NCBI GenBank assembly: GCA_029265255.1
Contig: JAJUJQ010000007.1
Span: 44,734-108,733 of the forward strand
Reading direction: 5' to 3'
Length of the DNA stretch: 64,000 nucleotides
From: Spirochaetota bacterium
GTDB lineage: Bacteria > Spirochaetota > Spirochaetia > Treponematales > Rectinemataceae
Numbering within the stretch: the stretch's first letter is position 1; each line of letters begins with the position of its first letter. Below the pieces are notes generated by a model. The model made no database searches, was not told where the DNA came from, and saw only the letters and a list, made by a program, of their open reading frames with translations. The position numbers and the translations under genes were made by a program. Shown here piece by piece: positions 42,434-52,311 of the stretch.

Positions 42434-43401
42434 CGATGTGGCTGTGGTCTCGGGTCTCTAGATATGAAAAGCGTTCGCCTGAGGCGTTCTCCCCATACAA
42501 CCGCCATCGCGAGACCAATGCGCGGTACGACAATCCAGAAGAGCGGAATCGACAACGCTGAATACAGCACGGAGTCTTCAACGAGCGAATGACAAATCGC
42601 CGCGTGGTGATTGAACAGGTCGCCTTCTTCCCGCGACATTTTCCCTTCCTCGCAGGCGGCCCGGATAACTCCAGCACCATAGGAATATCCGACAATATTG
42701 ATGACTATCCACAGAAATGCCATCGAAGGCCTCAGCCCAAAGAGACGCATGAGCCAGCCGAGCCAGCGCGAAAGCCACTCCATAAGGTTCAGCCGTTCGA
42801 ATAGGCTTTGTACCAGCATGAGAATAAAAAGATAAAGGACAATTTTGCCGATCAATCTGGCGGTGGAGACGGCCCATCCTGCCAGCATGGGCCAGAACGA
42901 GAGCTGTGTCACCTGCGCAGTAGCGAACAGCGGAATCTGCGCGAGCGAGGCCGGCAGCAGCAGATTCAGAAGGACTCCTCCCGCAATTGCGGTTCCTATG
43001 CGCAGCAAGGTCATTTTAAGCGCGGATGAGCCGATCGATTTCATGACGGCTGACTCGACCGGCAGGTTATGGGAGGTGAGGCACATAAGGGCGAGGATTG
43101 TTGCGTCCCTCAGGCTGAGCGAGAGGGTGCTCATGACGGCGATCGCTGAATAATTATTGAGCAGTGCGCCAGATAGATACACAAGCGCCGCTTCTCCCGG
43201 CAGGCCGGCCAGCTGCATCAGCGGGCGGAGCGCGCTGGCAATATGATTCAGCAGCCCAGACCAGCCCAACAGAGCTACCGCCAGACTGACCGGCACCATG
43301 ATCCTGATAAGAAACCACGCAGTTGTGATGGTGCGGTGTAATGTTTTTTCCGCGATCTCGCGTACGACGCCGGCTCCGCGGTTTTCTCCCTTTATGCTCA
43401 T
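42430..43401 (-). CDS. Nucleoside-recognition (Gate) domain membrane protein
   Basis: 323 residues with about eight membrane segments and two Gate-like repeats (GEAALVYLSGALLNNYSA and FLWIVINIVGYSYGAGV). Similar proteins (SpmA/YjiG-like) are transporters or membrane organisers of unknown substrate. ATG 43401 overlaps the malQ stop (ATGA), so it is coupled to malQ. The intended substrate cannot be deduced from context. Confidence 0.75.
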   Translation of the reverse strand: MSIKGENRGAGVVREIAEKTLHRTITTAWFLIRIMVPVSLAVALLGWSGLLNHIASALRPLMQLAGLPGEAALVYLSGALLNNYSAIAVMSTLSLSLRDATILALMCLTSHNLPVESAVMKSIGSSALKMTLLRIGTAIAGGVLLNLLLPASLAQIPLFATAQVTQLSFWPMLAGWAVSTARLIGKIVLYLFILMLVQSLFERLNLMEWLSRWLGWLMRLFGLRPSMAFLWIVINIVGYSYGAGVIRAACEEGKMSREEGDLFNHHAAICHSLVEDSVLYSALSIPLFWIVVPRIGLAMAVVWGERLRRTLFISRDPRPQPHR

Positions 43402-45509
43402 CGAACATCCCTTCTCAGCACGTGCGCTATGAATTCGGCAAATGTCTGGTCTGCCGCGAGGGCAGGCAGATGGATGGGCATGCGGTAGGTCCAATTGGTA
43501 TCAGACTGTGTTCCTGGTATGTTGATGCGTTCCTGCCGTGGATCGGATACGCGGAACTTCGCATGACACGCGAGAATGTCCTGCACGGGGAACATGGTTG
43601 TCATCGAGGATGCCAGTGTCACAGCCCTGAGCACCACTGCCGCTGCCTCAGGATCGAGAGAGGACGGGACACCCTCGGGGCATTTGGCGATAAGTGAAGC
43701 GAGAACTGGATCGCGTTCTGCCATGGCATAGAAAAGGCTCCAGAGCGCGGGTCGATCAGCTTCCTCCTCCCACCACTGACGCATACTTGTCGAATCGTGG
43801 ACAGAAGTGCAGGCAACCGAGCTCGGACGATATGCGTCAAATGGCACATAAGGGTTTCCCGGCCGATTCCAGTACCGTTCCCAGCGCACCACGCTCAAGC
43901 CAGGCATGGCCATTTCCTGCAGCACCTTCGGGACACAGGGAGGAACTGCGCCAAGATCTTCCGCAAATGGCTGCATCCCTGTTGTGGACCGCAGCTTATG
44001 GAGGATGGCCCGGCCATGCGTTTCCCAGGTATTCATTGATCGCGCATCCATCTGCGCGCGCATTCGTTCAAAATACGCCTGTTCCTCCGAACTGAGGCTT
44101 CGCCATGCAGTGGTTTCGCGAAAATCCCATCGGAATACAAAGCAATCGGGTTCGGCCTCATACAGCATGCGATCCGTCCACCATTCCCCCAATGCCGACG
44201 CATACCCGGCAAAGGCCTCACTCGACTCTCCACAGCGGGCCGCGACAGCCCATACCTTCGAATAGAGATCCGCGGTTCCCCGTATTGCGGGGTCAAAAAG
44301 GAACAGCGGTTCGGCGCCGATACGCCGGAACAGCTGCGCCCTGAGAAGTGTCAGCGCCGCTTGGCAATCTGACCGCGCCTTTTCCATGACTCGGCGCTCG
44401 GCTTCTTCGATGCGCGCTTCGGGTATATGGGGCTTAGACATCCAGGCAATTCGCTCTGCGGAAAAACCATCAGCCTCGAGCTGTGTCCGAAGAAGGCGCT
44501 CAGCTGGCACATAGGACCCTAGGAATGCATCATGCTCATGAATGCTGATGCTCCAAATACGGAAAAATCCAAGCACATGATCGAGGCGATACGCGGAGTA
44601 GAAGCGGTCGGCAAAGGAAAGTCGTTCGTTCCAGAACGCGTAGTCTTCGCGCAGCAGCGCGTCCCAATCGTAGAGCGGAAAGCCCCAGTTCTGCCCGCGG
44701 GGCGAGTACATGTCGGGAGGCGCTCCCGCCTGTCGTTCCAGATTGAACAGCCGCCTGCGGTACCAGACATCTGCCGAATCCTTCGCCAGCAGAATAGGAA
44801 TGTCACCCATTATGTCGATACCCCTGCCGGTCACCAGACTGGCGGCGCGCCCCAGCTGTTCTTCGGCAAGCACCTGGAGCCAGACTCTGAAGCGTGCCTC
44901 CTCTCCACTCTGGGCATCGTTCCAGAGCCGTTCGATATCCTCTGGCGCTGGATCGAGAAAACGTGGCCACTCCCACCATGGTGCGCCGCCGAACGCGTTC
45001 TTGAGGGCAACGAAGCATGCGTACGGTTTAGCCCACGGTTCTTTCTCGGCAAATTCCTCCGCGAGCGCGGCGCAGGAATTACCAGATCCGTCTTTGCAGG
45101 CATTCCAGACAGCTCTGAGCGCTCCGATTTTTGCATCGAGCACTTCATGGTAGGCCACTCGCTCGCGATTGCCCCACTTTGATTCAAGCTGGTCGTTGGC
45201 GCGCGCTAGGGCGTCCTCGCACGACTTTGCGAGCTGCCTTCCCAGAAGGCGCATCGAAGCGCCGACCTCCCTCAGGGAAATGTAAATCGGATGCAGGGCA
45301 CATGCGCTGAGCGCCGAATAGGGCGAGGTGCCAGAACCGGTATCGTTGAGAGGCAAAAGCTGGATCAGCGAAAGCCCCCATTGCGAGGCAATATCACCAA
45401 GAGCCGCAAGATCCGGATATTCCCCGCACGCGGCTCGCAGGGAACCTCGGAGTGCGAGGAGAGGAACCGCCACACCCGAAATTCTTCGAGACGCATTGCA
45501 ATAGGTCAC
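43398..45509 (-). CDS. malQ: 4-alpha-glucanotransferase (amylomaltase, GH77)
   Basis: 703 residues, in the long MalQ range. Motifs: LLPLNDTGSGTSPYS, the nucleophile in YRLDHVLGFFRIW, the acid/base Glu in FAEDLGAVP, and CTSVHDSTSMRQWW near the end. It transfers glucan segments between maltodextrins. The start is GTG and overlaps the radA stop (GTGA). Confidence 0.93.
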   Translation of the reverse strand: MTYCNASRRISGVAVPLLALRGSLRAACGEYPDLAALGDIASQWGLSLIQLLPLNDTGSGTSPYSALSACALHPIYISLREVGASMRLLGRQLAKSCEDALARANDQLESKWGNRERVAYHEVLDAKIGALRAVWNACKDGSGNSCAALAEEFAEKEPWAKPYACFVALKNAFGGAPWWEWPRFLDPAPEDIERLWNDAQSGEEARFRVWLQVLAEEQLGRAASLVTGRGIDIMGDIPILLAKDSADVWYRRRLFNLERQAGAPPDMYSPRGQNWGFPLYDWDALLREDYAFWNERLSFADRFYSAYRLDHVLGFFRIWSISIHEHDAFLGSYVPAERLLRTQLEADGFSAERIAWMSKPHIPEARIEEAERRVMEKARSDCQAALTLLRAQLFRRIGAEPLFLFDPAIRGTADLYSKVWAVAARCGESSEAFAGYASALGEWWTDRMLYEAEPDCFVFRWDFRETTAWRSLSSEEQAYFERMRAQMDARSMNTWETHGRAILHKLRSTTGMQPFAEDLGAVPPCVPKVLQEMAMPGLSVVRWERYWNRPGNPYVPFDAYRPSSVACTSVHDSTSMRQWWEEEADRPALWSLFYAMAERDPVLASLIAKCPEGVPSSLDPEAAAVVLRAVTLASSMTTMFPVQDILACHAKFRVSDPRQERINIPGTQSDTNWTYRMPIHLPALAADQTFAEFIAHVLRRDVR

Positions 45510-46915
45510 TTCAACCCCCCTTCACGCCTCTCATGACTCCAGAGAATTCGTATGGTATCCTTCAATGTGAGCGCGACCGTCCACGTGATAACGCCGGTAC
45601 TGACACGAGCGGCCTTCATGGCTGCGCTACTTCCGCCAGTTTCCTCTCCTGGCAGAACCGCCGCGGGCCCGACCACCCGCCCGAATCCTAACTGCTGCGC
45701 CGCTCGCGCTCTCCGTTCCATCGACCGGACCGGCCGCACCTCTCCTGCCAGTGACAACTCACCCGCCAGCGCGGCGTCCTTTGGAAGCGGATGCCCGGTT
45801 CGAGCCGAATAAAGCGCGCAGGCAAGCGGCAGATCGACCGCCGGCTCGGTCAAGCGAAGCCCTCCCGCCACATTCACATACAGTTCCTGACTTGAAAAAT
45901 CGAGCCTTGTCTGCTTTTCGAGCACCGCCGCCACTCGAGAAACCCTCAATGGGTCGATGCGGTCAGAATAGACGCGCATCACCCCCGATTTTGAAGGAAT
46001 CGCGAGCGCTTGAACCTCGGCCGGCAGAATTCGCGACCCCTCATGCATGATCGCGATGGCAATGCCAGCGGGAAGCTCTCCTTCCCGCCGTACCGTAAAA
46101 ATACCTGATGGATCAGGGAGTTCCGCGAGCCCCTTCGCTCCCATAATGAAAAATCCAAGTTCTTCGGCTGAACCGAAGCGGTTCTTGCTGGCTCGCACAA
46201 CCCGCAGCGCCTGTTCCGCCTGCTCGATACTGAGGACCGCGTCCACCAGATGCTCCGCCGCTTTTGGGCCGGCGATCAGCCCATCCTTGGTCACATGAGC
46301 AACCAGTACCACGATGGAATCGTGACTCTTTGCCCATTCGACCAACTCCTGTGTGCAGAATTTCACTTGATTTGGGGTGCCTGGCACCATACCCGCTTCG
46401 GGAGCATGCACGGTCTGAATCGAATCCACCACCGTAATGACAGGATGGACCGAATCCATCACCGAGAGACACGCATGCACGTCGTTGCTGCAGAATACTT
46501 CCACATGTTTCGCAAGCGTACCGGTCCGTTCGGCGCGCATGCGGATCTGCGCGGCGGATTCCTCGCCGGAAATATACAGCGCCTTCCCTTTCGCCTGCAG
46601 CCGCGCGCATGTCTGCAATAGCAGTGTGCTCTTGCCGATACCAGGCTCACCTCCCAGAAGAACGGCCGAACCCCGCATGAACCCGCCGCCCAGCACTCTG
46701 TCTAGTTCCGAGATGCCAGATAAAACCCGTGTCCCGAGTGCCGGGTCAACCGATTCCAGAGGAACCGGGAATGCCGTGTTATCCTTCTCGAAGCGACCCA
46801 ACGTTTTCGTTTCGACCAAGGTATTCCACTGTCCGCATTCGGGGCAGCGCCCAAGCCACTTGGGCTCCTCATGCCCGCAGGCCGTGCAGCGGAAGATGAT
46901 GGATGGCTTTTTCAT
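45506..46915 (-). CDS. radA: DNA repair protein RadA
   Basis: 469 residues. N-terminal zinc finger C10-C13-C24-C27, Walker A GGEPGIGKST, the RadA-specific KNRFG motif, and a C-terminal Lon-like domain (GGLRLTEPAVDLPLACAL). It is a branch-migration helicase in recombinational repair. TACCAT ends 8 nt before the ATG, giving a very short or absent leader. Operon: radA-malQ-gate protein. Confidence 0.97.
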   Translation of the reverse strand: MKKPSIIFRCTACGHEEPKWLGRCPECGQWNTLVETKTLGRFEKDNTAFPVPLESVDPALGTRVLSGISELDRVLGGGFMRGSAVLLGGEPGIGKSTLLLQTCARLQAKGKALYISGEESAAQIRMRAERTGTLAKHVEVFCSNDVHACLSVMDSVHPVITVVDSIQTVHAPEAGMVPGTPNQVKFCTQELVEWAKSHDSIVVLVAHVTKDGLIAGPKAAEHLVDAVLSIEQAEQALRVVRASKNRFGSAEELGFFIMGAKGLAELPDPSGIFTVRREGELPAGIAIAIMHEGSRILPAEVQALAIPSKSGVMRVYSDRIDPLRVSRVAAVLEKQTRLDFSSQELYVNVAGGLRLTEPAVDLPLACALYSARTGHPLPKDAALAGELSLAGEVRPVRSMERRARAAQQLGFGRVVGPAAVLPGEETGGSSAAMKAARVSTGVITWTVALTLKDTIRILWSHERREGGLK

Positions 46916-46923
46916 TGCTCTTC

Positions 46924-46952
46924 ATGGTAGCGGAGGCGATACAATGGTGCAA
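46924..46952 (-). promoter_or_regulatory. Predicted leaderless promoter of radA
   Basis: On the - strand: TTGCAC, 17-nt spacer, TACCAT (4 of 6), 8 nt to the ATG. The only purine-rich stretch before the start (GAAGAG) is very close to the ATG. Confidence 0.4.
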
Positions 46953-47000
46953 GTCAGCGACGCGGTTCGCGATCAATCGAGCACATCGGCAGTAAGCCGT

Positions 47001-48011
47001 TTACTCCATGCCAACATGGGCCATCGCTGCATGCCAGCGCTCGAGTACCGCATCCATGTCCGCATTCATTACAGGATCCGCTTTTTTCATCTCTGGATGC
47101 GTGTCAAACCATGCCAGCGACCGCCGAATTCCTTCCGCGAACATGACACGAGGCCTGAAATCCGGTACGACGCGCCGTATTTTCGAATTATCAAACAGCA
47201 CACTCACCGCCTTGTCGCCCAGCAGCCCCGCCCCCCGCTCCGGCCGAATCCTGGCGATAAACGCGGAAGGAATATGCACAAGGCGCGGCTTGGCGCCGAG
47301 CGCTTCCCCGATGATCCAATGAATCGCTTCCCAAGTTAGGTGTTCGTCTGAAGTAATATGAAACGCTTCCCCCAACGCCTCTTCTCTACCTAGAAGACCA
47401 ACCAGCCCGACCGCGAAGTCAGAGGCATGCGTAAGCGTCCAGACAGACTGACCATCGCCAGGCACAATAACCTCCAATCCATGCTCCATTCGCCAGGCGA
47501 GCCCGTATCCTGCCGAACCGAACAAACCCGGAATCCACCCGTTATCGTAGGTGTGTGAAGGCCGTACAATAGTATAGGGAAATGTCTGGACATCAGCATG
47601 GTCGCGCAAAACCTGCTCGCATGCGATCTTCAGCCGTGAATATTCCCAAAAAGGGTTTTCCAGTGGGGTTTCCTCGGTAATCACCGGAGTTGGCGAAGGC
47701 TTGCGATACGCTGAGCAAGTACTGATGAGTACATACTGTCGTGTCCGGCAGCGGAACAGTTCCATGTCCGCTCTCACATGTTCGGGTCTGAACGCGAGAA
47801 ATTCCACCACACTGTCAAATGTATGATCTCCAAGGGCATGCCGGACCGATTCGGCATCTCTGATATCCGCTTTCAGATGCACAACCCCGGGAACCTCTCT
47901 TTCAGGATGATTCCCACGATTCAAGTGAAACACCCTCATGCCTCGCCTGAGCGCCTCATGCGTACACGCAGTAGAAATATTGCCCGTCCCGCCAATAAAG
48001 AGCACGTTCAT
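47001..48011 (-). CDS. NAD-dependent epimerase/dehydratase
   Basis: 336 residues. The extended short-chain dehydrogenase N-terminus NVLFIGGTGNIS binds NAD(P); the catalytic Tyr-x3-Lys is EYSRLK. GGAGG precedes the ATG at 48011. It is divergent from the M24/Tct operon, and a candidate operator of the GntR regulator lies between them, so it likely acts on the same imported carboxylate or its product. Substrate unknown. Confidence 0.85.
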   Translation of the reverse strand: MNVLFIGGTGNISTACTHEALRRGMRVFHLNRGNHPEREVPGVVHLKADIRDAESVRHALGDHTFDSVVEFLAFRPEHVRADMELFRCRTRQYVLISTCSAYRKPSPTPVITEETPLENPFWEYSRLKIACEQVLRDHADVQTFPYTIVRPSHTYDNGWIPGLFGSAGYGLAWRMEHGLEVIVPGDGQSVWTLTHASDFAVGLVGLLGREEALGEAFHITSDEHLTWEAIHWIIGEALGAKPRLVHIPSAFIARIRPERGAGLLGDKAVSVLFDNSKIRRVVPDFRPRVMFAEGIRRSLAWFDTHPEMKKADPVMNADMDAVLERWHAAMAHVGME

Positions 48012-48048
48012 GACATTCTCCCTCCGAACAATTTTCACATGTTGTTCA

Positions 48049-48077
48049 TTGACAGCTGACGTCATACAACATAAGAT
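48049..48077 (+). promoter_or_regulatory. Promoter of the M24-tctCBA operon
   Basis: TTGACA (perfect), 17-nt spacer, TAAGAT (4 of 6), about 42 nt before the 5' region of the M24 start. The motif at 48059-48069, shared with the regulator's own promoter, sits wholly in the spacer. Confidence 0.65.
48057..48069. promoter_or_regulatory. Candidate GntR operator 1
   Basis: TGACGTCATACAA: a perfect 8-bp palindrome TGACGTCA extended to the right. The 11 bases ACGTCATACAA are identical to those in the promoter of the GntR gene (53064-53074). Position between -35 and -10 is what a repressor site should show. Confidence 0.65.
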
Positions 48078-48125
48078 TAGAATGGCTGTGCAAGCCTGTC
48101 AATCTTGGGCGAGCGAGGTGCATTC

Positions 48126-49232
48126 ATGTTCGCATTCGCGCTTCAGGAAATCGAAGAAAAGAAACGACGGCTTCGTTCATTCATGGCGCGCAACGGGTTG
48201 AGCGCGCTGTATCTGAAAAAAACCGCCAATGTTGCCTGGTTGACTGGTGGCGCCTATACCATCGTGGGATTCGCGACCGAGCTTGGAGTCGCTGGCATCC
48301 TGCTCACGCATGATGATGGATTTGTCATCTGTTCCAATATTGAAGCCCCCCGCATGCGGGATGAGGAACGCCTTGCGGAACAGGGATATAAAATCCTTTC
48401 TTTTCCCTGGTATGAAGATAGAGAGGCCGAGCTGGTTCATGAACATGGCGGAGCCGCAATTGGCGCAGATTGTCCGCTCAAGGGTACAAGTGATATTTCC
48501 AGCCAGATCGCGCCGCTCCGCTATTCACTCACGCCATGGGAGATCGAGCGCTACGCGGTCCAGGCGCGCGAAACCGCGCGTATTGCTGAGGAAACCGCGA
48601 TGGCAATACGATCTGGCGATACGGAACAGAAAGTTGTCGGCCAACTCTCCGCGCGTCTCTGGGAAGCGGGGATGGATTTCATTGTCGCGTTTTGCGCCGC
48701 TGACGACCGCATCGCACAGTATCGTCACCCGATCGCGACGGACCGCCGGATTGAGCGCCGGGCTATGATCAGCGTCAATAGCCGCAAACGGGGGCTTATT
48801 GTGTCTATTACGAGGTTTATTCAATTTGGTCCTGTCCCCGCTGATATCAAAAAGCGATACGAAGATAATGTATATGTCGATTGTTCGATGATGGCGGCAA
48901 CCATTCCCGGCAGGGCTGCCAGCACAGTGTTCGAAGCGGCGCTCTGCGCATATGCGGAACGCGGATACCCGGAAGAATACAGGCTCCACCATCAGGGAGG
49001 CGCCATTGGCTATATCGGCCGCGATTACAAGGTTACCGCGGCCACGAAGGATATTATCCAGGAAAATCAGGCCTTTGCCTGGAACCCTTCCATTACGGGT
49101 GTTAAATCCGAGGATACGATGCTCGCTACCAGCAACGGCCCAGTAGTATTGTCGGAACCAGTGCTCTTTCCTGTACTGGAGCGTGAAAAGGACGGGTACC
49201 TGTTCCGCCGTCCTGCAATCATGAAACTTTAA
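48126..49232 (+). CDS. M24-fold (creatinase/prolidase-like) protein lacking metal ligands
   Basis: 368 residues with an N-terminal creatinase domain (ALYLKKTANVAWLTGG) and a C-terminal pita-bread domain. The histidine (HHQGGAIGY) and one Glu region (GVKSEDT) are kept, but the two metal Asp positions read VNSRKRG and VSITR, so the dinuclear metal site of aminopeptidases is lost, as in creatinase. It may be a C-N hydrolase or amidohydrolase rather than a peptidase. GAGGTG lies 7-8 nt before the ATG. First gene of the operon with tctCBA. Confidence 0.85.
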   Translation: MFAFALQEIEEKKRRLRSFMARNGLSALYLKKTANVAWLTGGAYTIVGFATELGVAGILLTHDDGFVICSNIEAPRMRDEERLAEQGYKILSFPWYEDREAELVHEHGGAAIGADCPLKGTSDISSQIAPLRYSLTPWEIERYAVQARETARIAEETAMAIRSGDTEQKVVGQLSARLWEAGMDFIVAFCAADDRIAQYRHPIATDRRIERRAMISVNSRKRGLIVSITRFIQFGPVPADIKKRYEDNVYVDCSMMAATIPGRAASTVFEAALCAYAERGYPEEYRLHHQGGAIGYIGRDYKVTAATKDIIQENQAFAWNPSITGVKSEDTMLATSNGPVVLSEPVLFPVLEREKDGYLFRRPAIMKL

Positions 49233-49278
49233 ACCGGCGGCATACGCCAGCCGGACCAAGCGATAAAGGAGGCATACG

Positions 49279-50253
49279 ATGATCAGAAAAACAGTCGCGA
49301 TGGTACTCATGCTCTCATTGCTCTTGATTTCAAGCGCGAGTGGCCAGACAAAAACCGCAAAATTCCCCGAGCGCGAAATCGAGATCATGGTGCCATGGGC
49401 AGCGGGAGGCGCAACCGATGTCATGGTTCGAGCCTTCCAGCCTGTGATCAAAAAATACCTGGGAGTTCCTATTATCATCACCAACAAACCTGGCGGCGCT
49501 GCGGTACCCGGCTATGTGGAGGCAATGACGAAAAAAGCAGACGGCCATTACCTGGTCGCGTGGGCGACCCCGTCCATTACCGTCACTCATATGCAGCAAA
49601 CTCCTTATGAAGCAATGACATTCGAGCCGATTCTCAACGTAGTCACCGCACCGGTATGGTTCCTCGCTCCAGCCAATTCGCCCTATCAAACACTCAAGGA
49701 TCTCGTCGAGGATGCCAGAAAACGGCCGGGGAAGATCAATCTTGGCAATGCAGGCGCCGGCGGCGGAACCCATATGATCGCGCTGGCCTTCGAGTCGGCC
49801 GCGGGGATCAAGTTCAACCACGTACCCTATGATGGAGGCGCTCCGGCAATTACTGCCGCAGTCGCTGGCCAGGTCGATGTCGTGACCTGCGGGCCGCCAG
49901 AAGGCGTACCCCAGCTTGCTAACGGCCAGCTCAAATGCCTGGGGGTTTTCTCCCCTAAACGCCTTGAAGAATTCCCAAATTACCCCACCGCCAAGGAGCT
50001 CGGCATCGATTTTGCCATGGGGCAATGGAGAGGACTGGCCGCCCCCAAGGGAACCGACCCTGAACGCGTTAAAATCCTTCACGATGCTTTCAAAGCAGCC
50101 ATGGAAGACCCTGAATTTCTTAAAATCGCGAAGCAGGCTGGTCTCATTCTCGATTACATGGACACGGCTTCATTCAAGGCACTCATCGCGAAAGAGGACG
50201 CGTTCTACATGAAAATAGTGAAGGAAAACAAACTGGGCAGCAAGTACAAATAA
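49279..50253 (+). CDS. tctC: TctC, tripartite tricarboxylate transporter binding protein
   Basis: 324 residues. A cleavable signal peptide ends near residue 22 (SASG then Q). It contains the Bug/TctC features [19 protein letters not shown] and GGTHM, with KPGGAAVPG. It captures a carboxylate in the periplasm for TctAB. GGAGG precedes the start. It lies 46 bases after the M24 gene, too little for a separate promoter to be obvious. Confidence 0.95.
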   Translation: MIRKTVAMVLMLSLLLISSASGQTKTAKFPEREIEIMVPWAAGGATDVMVRAFQPVIKKYLGVPIIITNKPGGAAVPGYVEAMTKKADGHYLVAWATPSITVTHMQQTPYEAMTFEPILNVVTAPVWFLAPANSPYQTLKDLVEDARKRPGKINLGNAGAGGGTHMIALAFESAAGIKFNHVPYDGGAPAITAAVAGQVDVVTCGPPEGVPQLANGQLKCLGVFSPKRLEEFPNYPTAKELGIDFAMGQWRGLAAPKGTDPERVKILHDAFKAAMEDPEFLKIAKQAGLILDYMDTASFKALIAKEDAFYMKIVKENKLGSKYK

Positions 50254-50313
50254 AATAGTATCGCGGGGGAGGGCATTCCTCCCCTGCCGCTATGGAGCAA
50301 AAGGAATCATACC

Positions 50314-50796
50314 ATGGGGACCATCGATATCGTCCTGGGTTCGATCTCGGGGACGCTTTCTGTCATTTTTCTCATCGCAACGCTCAGATTTCCGGAACAT
50401 AGCATCGGGATTGATCCTCGCGTTTTTCCACTATTTGTCATACTGCCAACGCTCGGCCTTTCGGTCAGTATCGTTATCCGCGGCATACGAGCCCTCCAAG
50501 CACAAAGGTCACGCCAGGTCGAGCACGAACAGCCGGATACGGTATCGACCCAGACCAAATGGAAACCCTGGCTCGCGCTGGGGGTGCTATTGCTCGCGAT
50601 GCTCGCATATGCGTTGACACTTGAACCCCTGGGCTATGTGATTGTTACCCCCATATTGATGGCGCTCGGCATGTATCTATTCGGAGCCCGAAAGCTGCCC
50701 TTGATTGTTATAACCGCGCTGGTGACGACCGCTCTTTTGTACCTTATCTTCAGGGGGTTCTTCAGGGTGCCGCTGCCTCGTTCGTTTTTCTGGTAA
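50314..50796 (+). CDS. tctB: TctB, small membrane subunit of the tripartite tricarboxylate transporter
   Basis: 160 residues with four predicted membrane segments (for example VLGSISGTLSVIFLIATL and ALGVLLLAMLAYALTL). Family sequence is weakly conserved; the call rests on size, topology and its place between tctC and tctA. GGAATC-type site 8 nt upstream. Confidence 0.88.
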   Translation: MGTIDIVLGSISGTLSVIFLIATLRFPEHSIGIDPRVFPLFVILPTLGLSVSIVIRGIRALQAQRSRQVEHEQPDTVSTQTKWKPWLALGVLLLAMLAYALTLEPLGYVIVTPILMALGMYLFGARKLPLIVITALVTTALLYLIFRGFFRVPLPRSFFW

Positions 50797-50808
50797 TGGA
50801 GAAAGGAA

Positions 50809-52287
50809 ATGTCAGGAATGATTCAGGGGTTTGTCTATGTGCTGACACATTTCCACCACCTGGTGCTGGGCGTTCTTGGCGGCATTCTCGTCGGCGCGAT
50901 CCCGGGATTGTCCGGTTCGACCGGCATCATCCTCATGTTGCCGTTTTTGGTCTACATTGAACCGGCTGCCGCGCTCATCATGATGAGCGGGCTGTTCTGC
51001 GGGTCTATGTACGGCGGCTCTATTTCGGCCATATTGATCTCGACGCCGGGGACTCCTTCCGCCGCTGCGACTGTCCTCGATGGGTATCCGCTCGCCCGGA
51101 AGGGCATGGCTGGAAAAGCGCTTGGGGTCGCCACAATCGCGTCCACTGCCGGCGGTGCTATTTCTACAATCGCGTTGATTTTTCTTGCGCCGCAGCTCGC
51201 TAAAATCGCGCTGAAATTCGGACCTCCCGAATATTTCGCCCTCATGATTTTCGGACTCACCATCATGGCGGGCGTTTCGTCTTCAAGCCTGTCCAGAGGG
51301 CTTCTTTCCGGTTTTTTTGGCATTCTCATAGGAATGGTGGGGCTCAACCCCACGCTTGGAACCGAGCGATTCACCTTTGGCGTAACCCGGCTCCTGACCG
51401 GTTTTCCCATGATGCCGGTACTGATCGGTCTGTTTGCTGTCTCGGAAGTACTAAGCCAGCTTGAGCAGCATGAAAGAGGAACCATGGCACGAATTCCTCA
51501 CACTGTCAGTATCGGATCGATTCTTCCCACGTGGAAGGAACTCAAGCCTCTTTGGAAGATTATTCTGGGATCATCGATTCTCGGAACGATCATCGGTATT
51601 ATTCCCGCGACCGGCGGCGCTATCGCGTCATTCATGGCATACAACGAAGCCAAGCGGTTTTCCAAAGATCCAGACTCGTTCGGAAAAGGCAATCTCGCGG
51701 GAGTCGCTGCCCCCGAATCTGCAAACAACGGCACCACTGGCGGGGCGATGATTCCCTTGATCACCCTGGGCATTCCTGGAGATGTCGTCACCGCGGTCAT
51801 GCTGGGAGCGCTCCTCATTATCGGCGTGCAGCCCGGCCCCCTGCTTTTCTCGCAGCGTCCTGATATCGTCAATGCGCTGTTTGCGGGCTTTATCCTCGCG
51901 CAAGTTCTCATCCTGGTCATGGGACTTCTGAGCATCAAGGTATCACCCCTCATTCTGAAGGTTCCGCCACATATCCTGTACCCACTCGTCCTGTGCCTCT
52001 GTCTGCTGGGCGCCTTCTCTCTTGGAAACAGCGTGTACGACGTCGTGCTCGCAGTTATTTTTGGCTTTGTCGGATACGTCATGAAAAAAGGCGGGTACTC
52101 CGCGCCCGCGCTGATTCTGGGGCTTATTCTAGGGCCGATTGCCGAGCGCGAGTTGAGCCGGGCACTGCTTCTGTCTCATGGTGACTGGAGCGTGCTTATT
52201 CGCTCTCCTCTCGCGATTGGCTTCTATATCCTGGCGTTGCTGTCGATTCTATATTCGTGGCGTGGAATGCGCAAAAATCACCGATAG
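50809..52287 (+). CDS. tctA: TctA, large membrane subunit of the tripartite tricarboxylate transporter
   Basis: 492 residues, about eleven or twelve membrane segments. Family motifs: GAIPGLSGSTGIILMLPF, GSMYGGSISAILISTPGTP, and the second half copy GIIPATGGAIASFMAYNEAK with PESANNGTTGGAMIPL. It uses a cation gradient to import a carboxylate delivered by TctC. AGAAAGGAA precedes the ATG. Last gene of the operon; GntR is convergent 24 bases on. Confidence 0.96.
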   Translation: MSGMIQGFVYVLTHFHHLVLGVLGGILVGAIPGLSGSTGIILMLPFLVYIEPAAALIMMSGLFCGSMYGGSISAILISTPGTPSAAATVLDGYPLARKGMAGKALGVATIASTAGGAISTIALIFLAPQLAKIALKFGPPEYFALMIFGLTIMAGVSSSSLSRGLLSGFFGILIGMVGLNPTLGTERFTFGVTRLLTGFPMMPVLIGLFAVSEVLSQLEQHERGTMARIPHTVSIGSILPTWKELKPLWKIILGSSILGTIIGIIPATGGAIASFMAYNEAKRFSKDPDSFGKGNLAGVAAPESANNGTTGGAMIPLITLGIPGDVVTAVMLGALLIIGVQPGPLLFSQRPDIVNALFAGFILAQVLILVMGLLSIKVSPLILKVPPHILYPLVLCLCLLGAFSLGNSVYDVVLAVIFGFVGYVMKKGGYSAPALILGLILGPIAERELSRALLLSHGDWSVLIRSPLAIGFYILALLSILYSWRGMRKNHR

Positions 52288-52311
52288 CAGAATCTATCCT
52301 GCCACAGGCGG

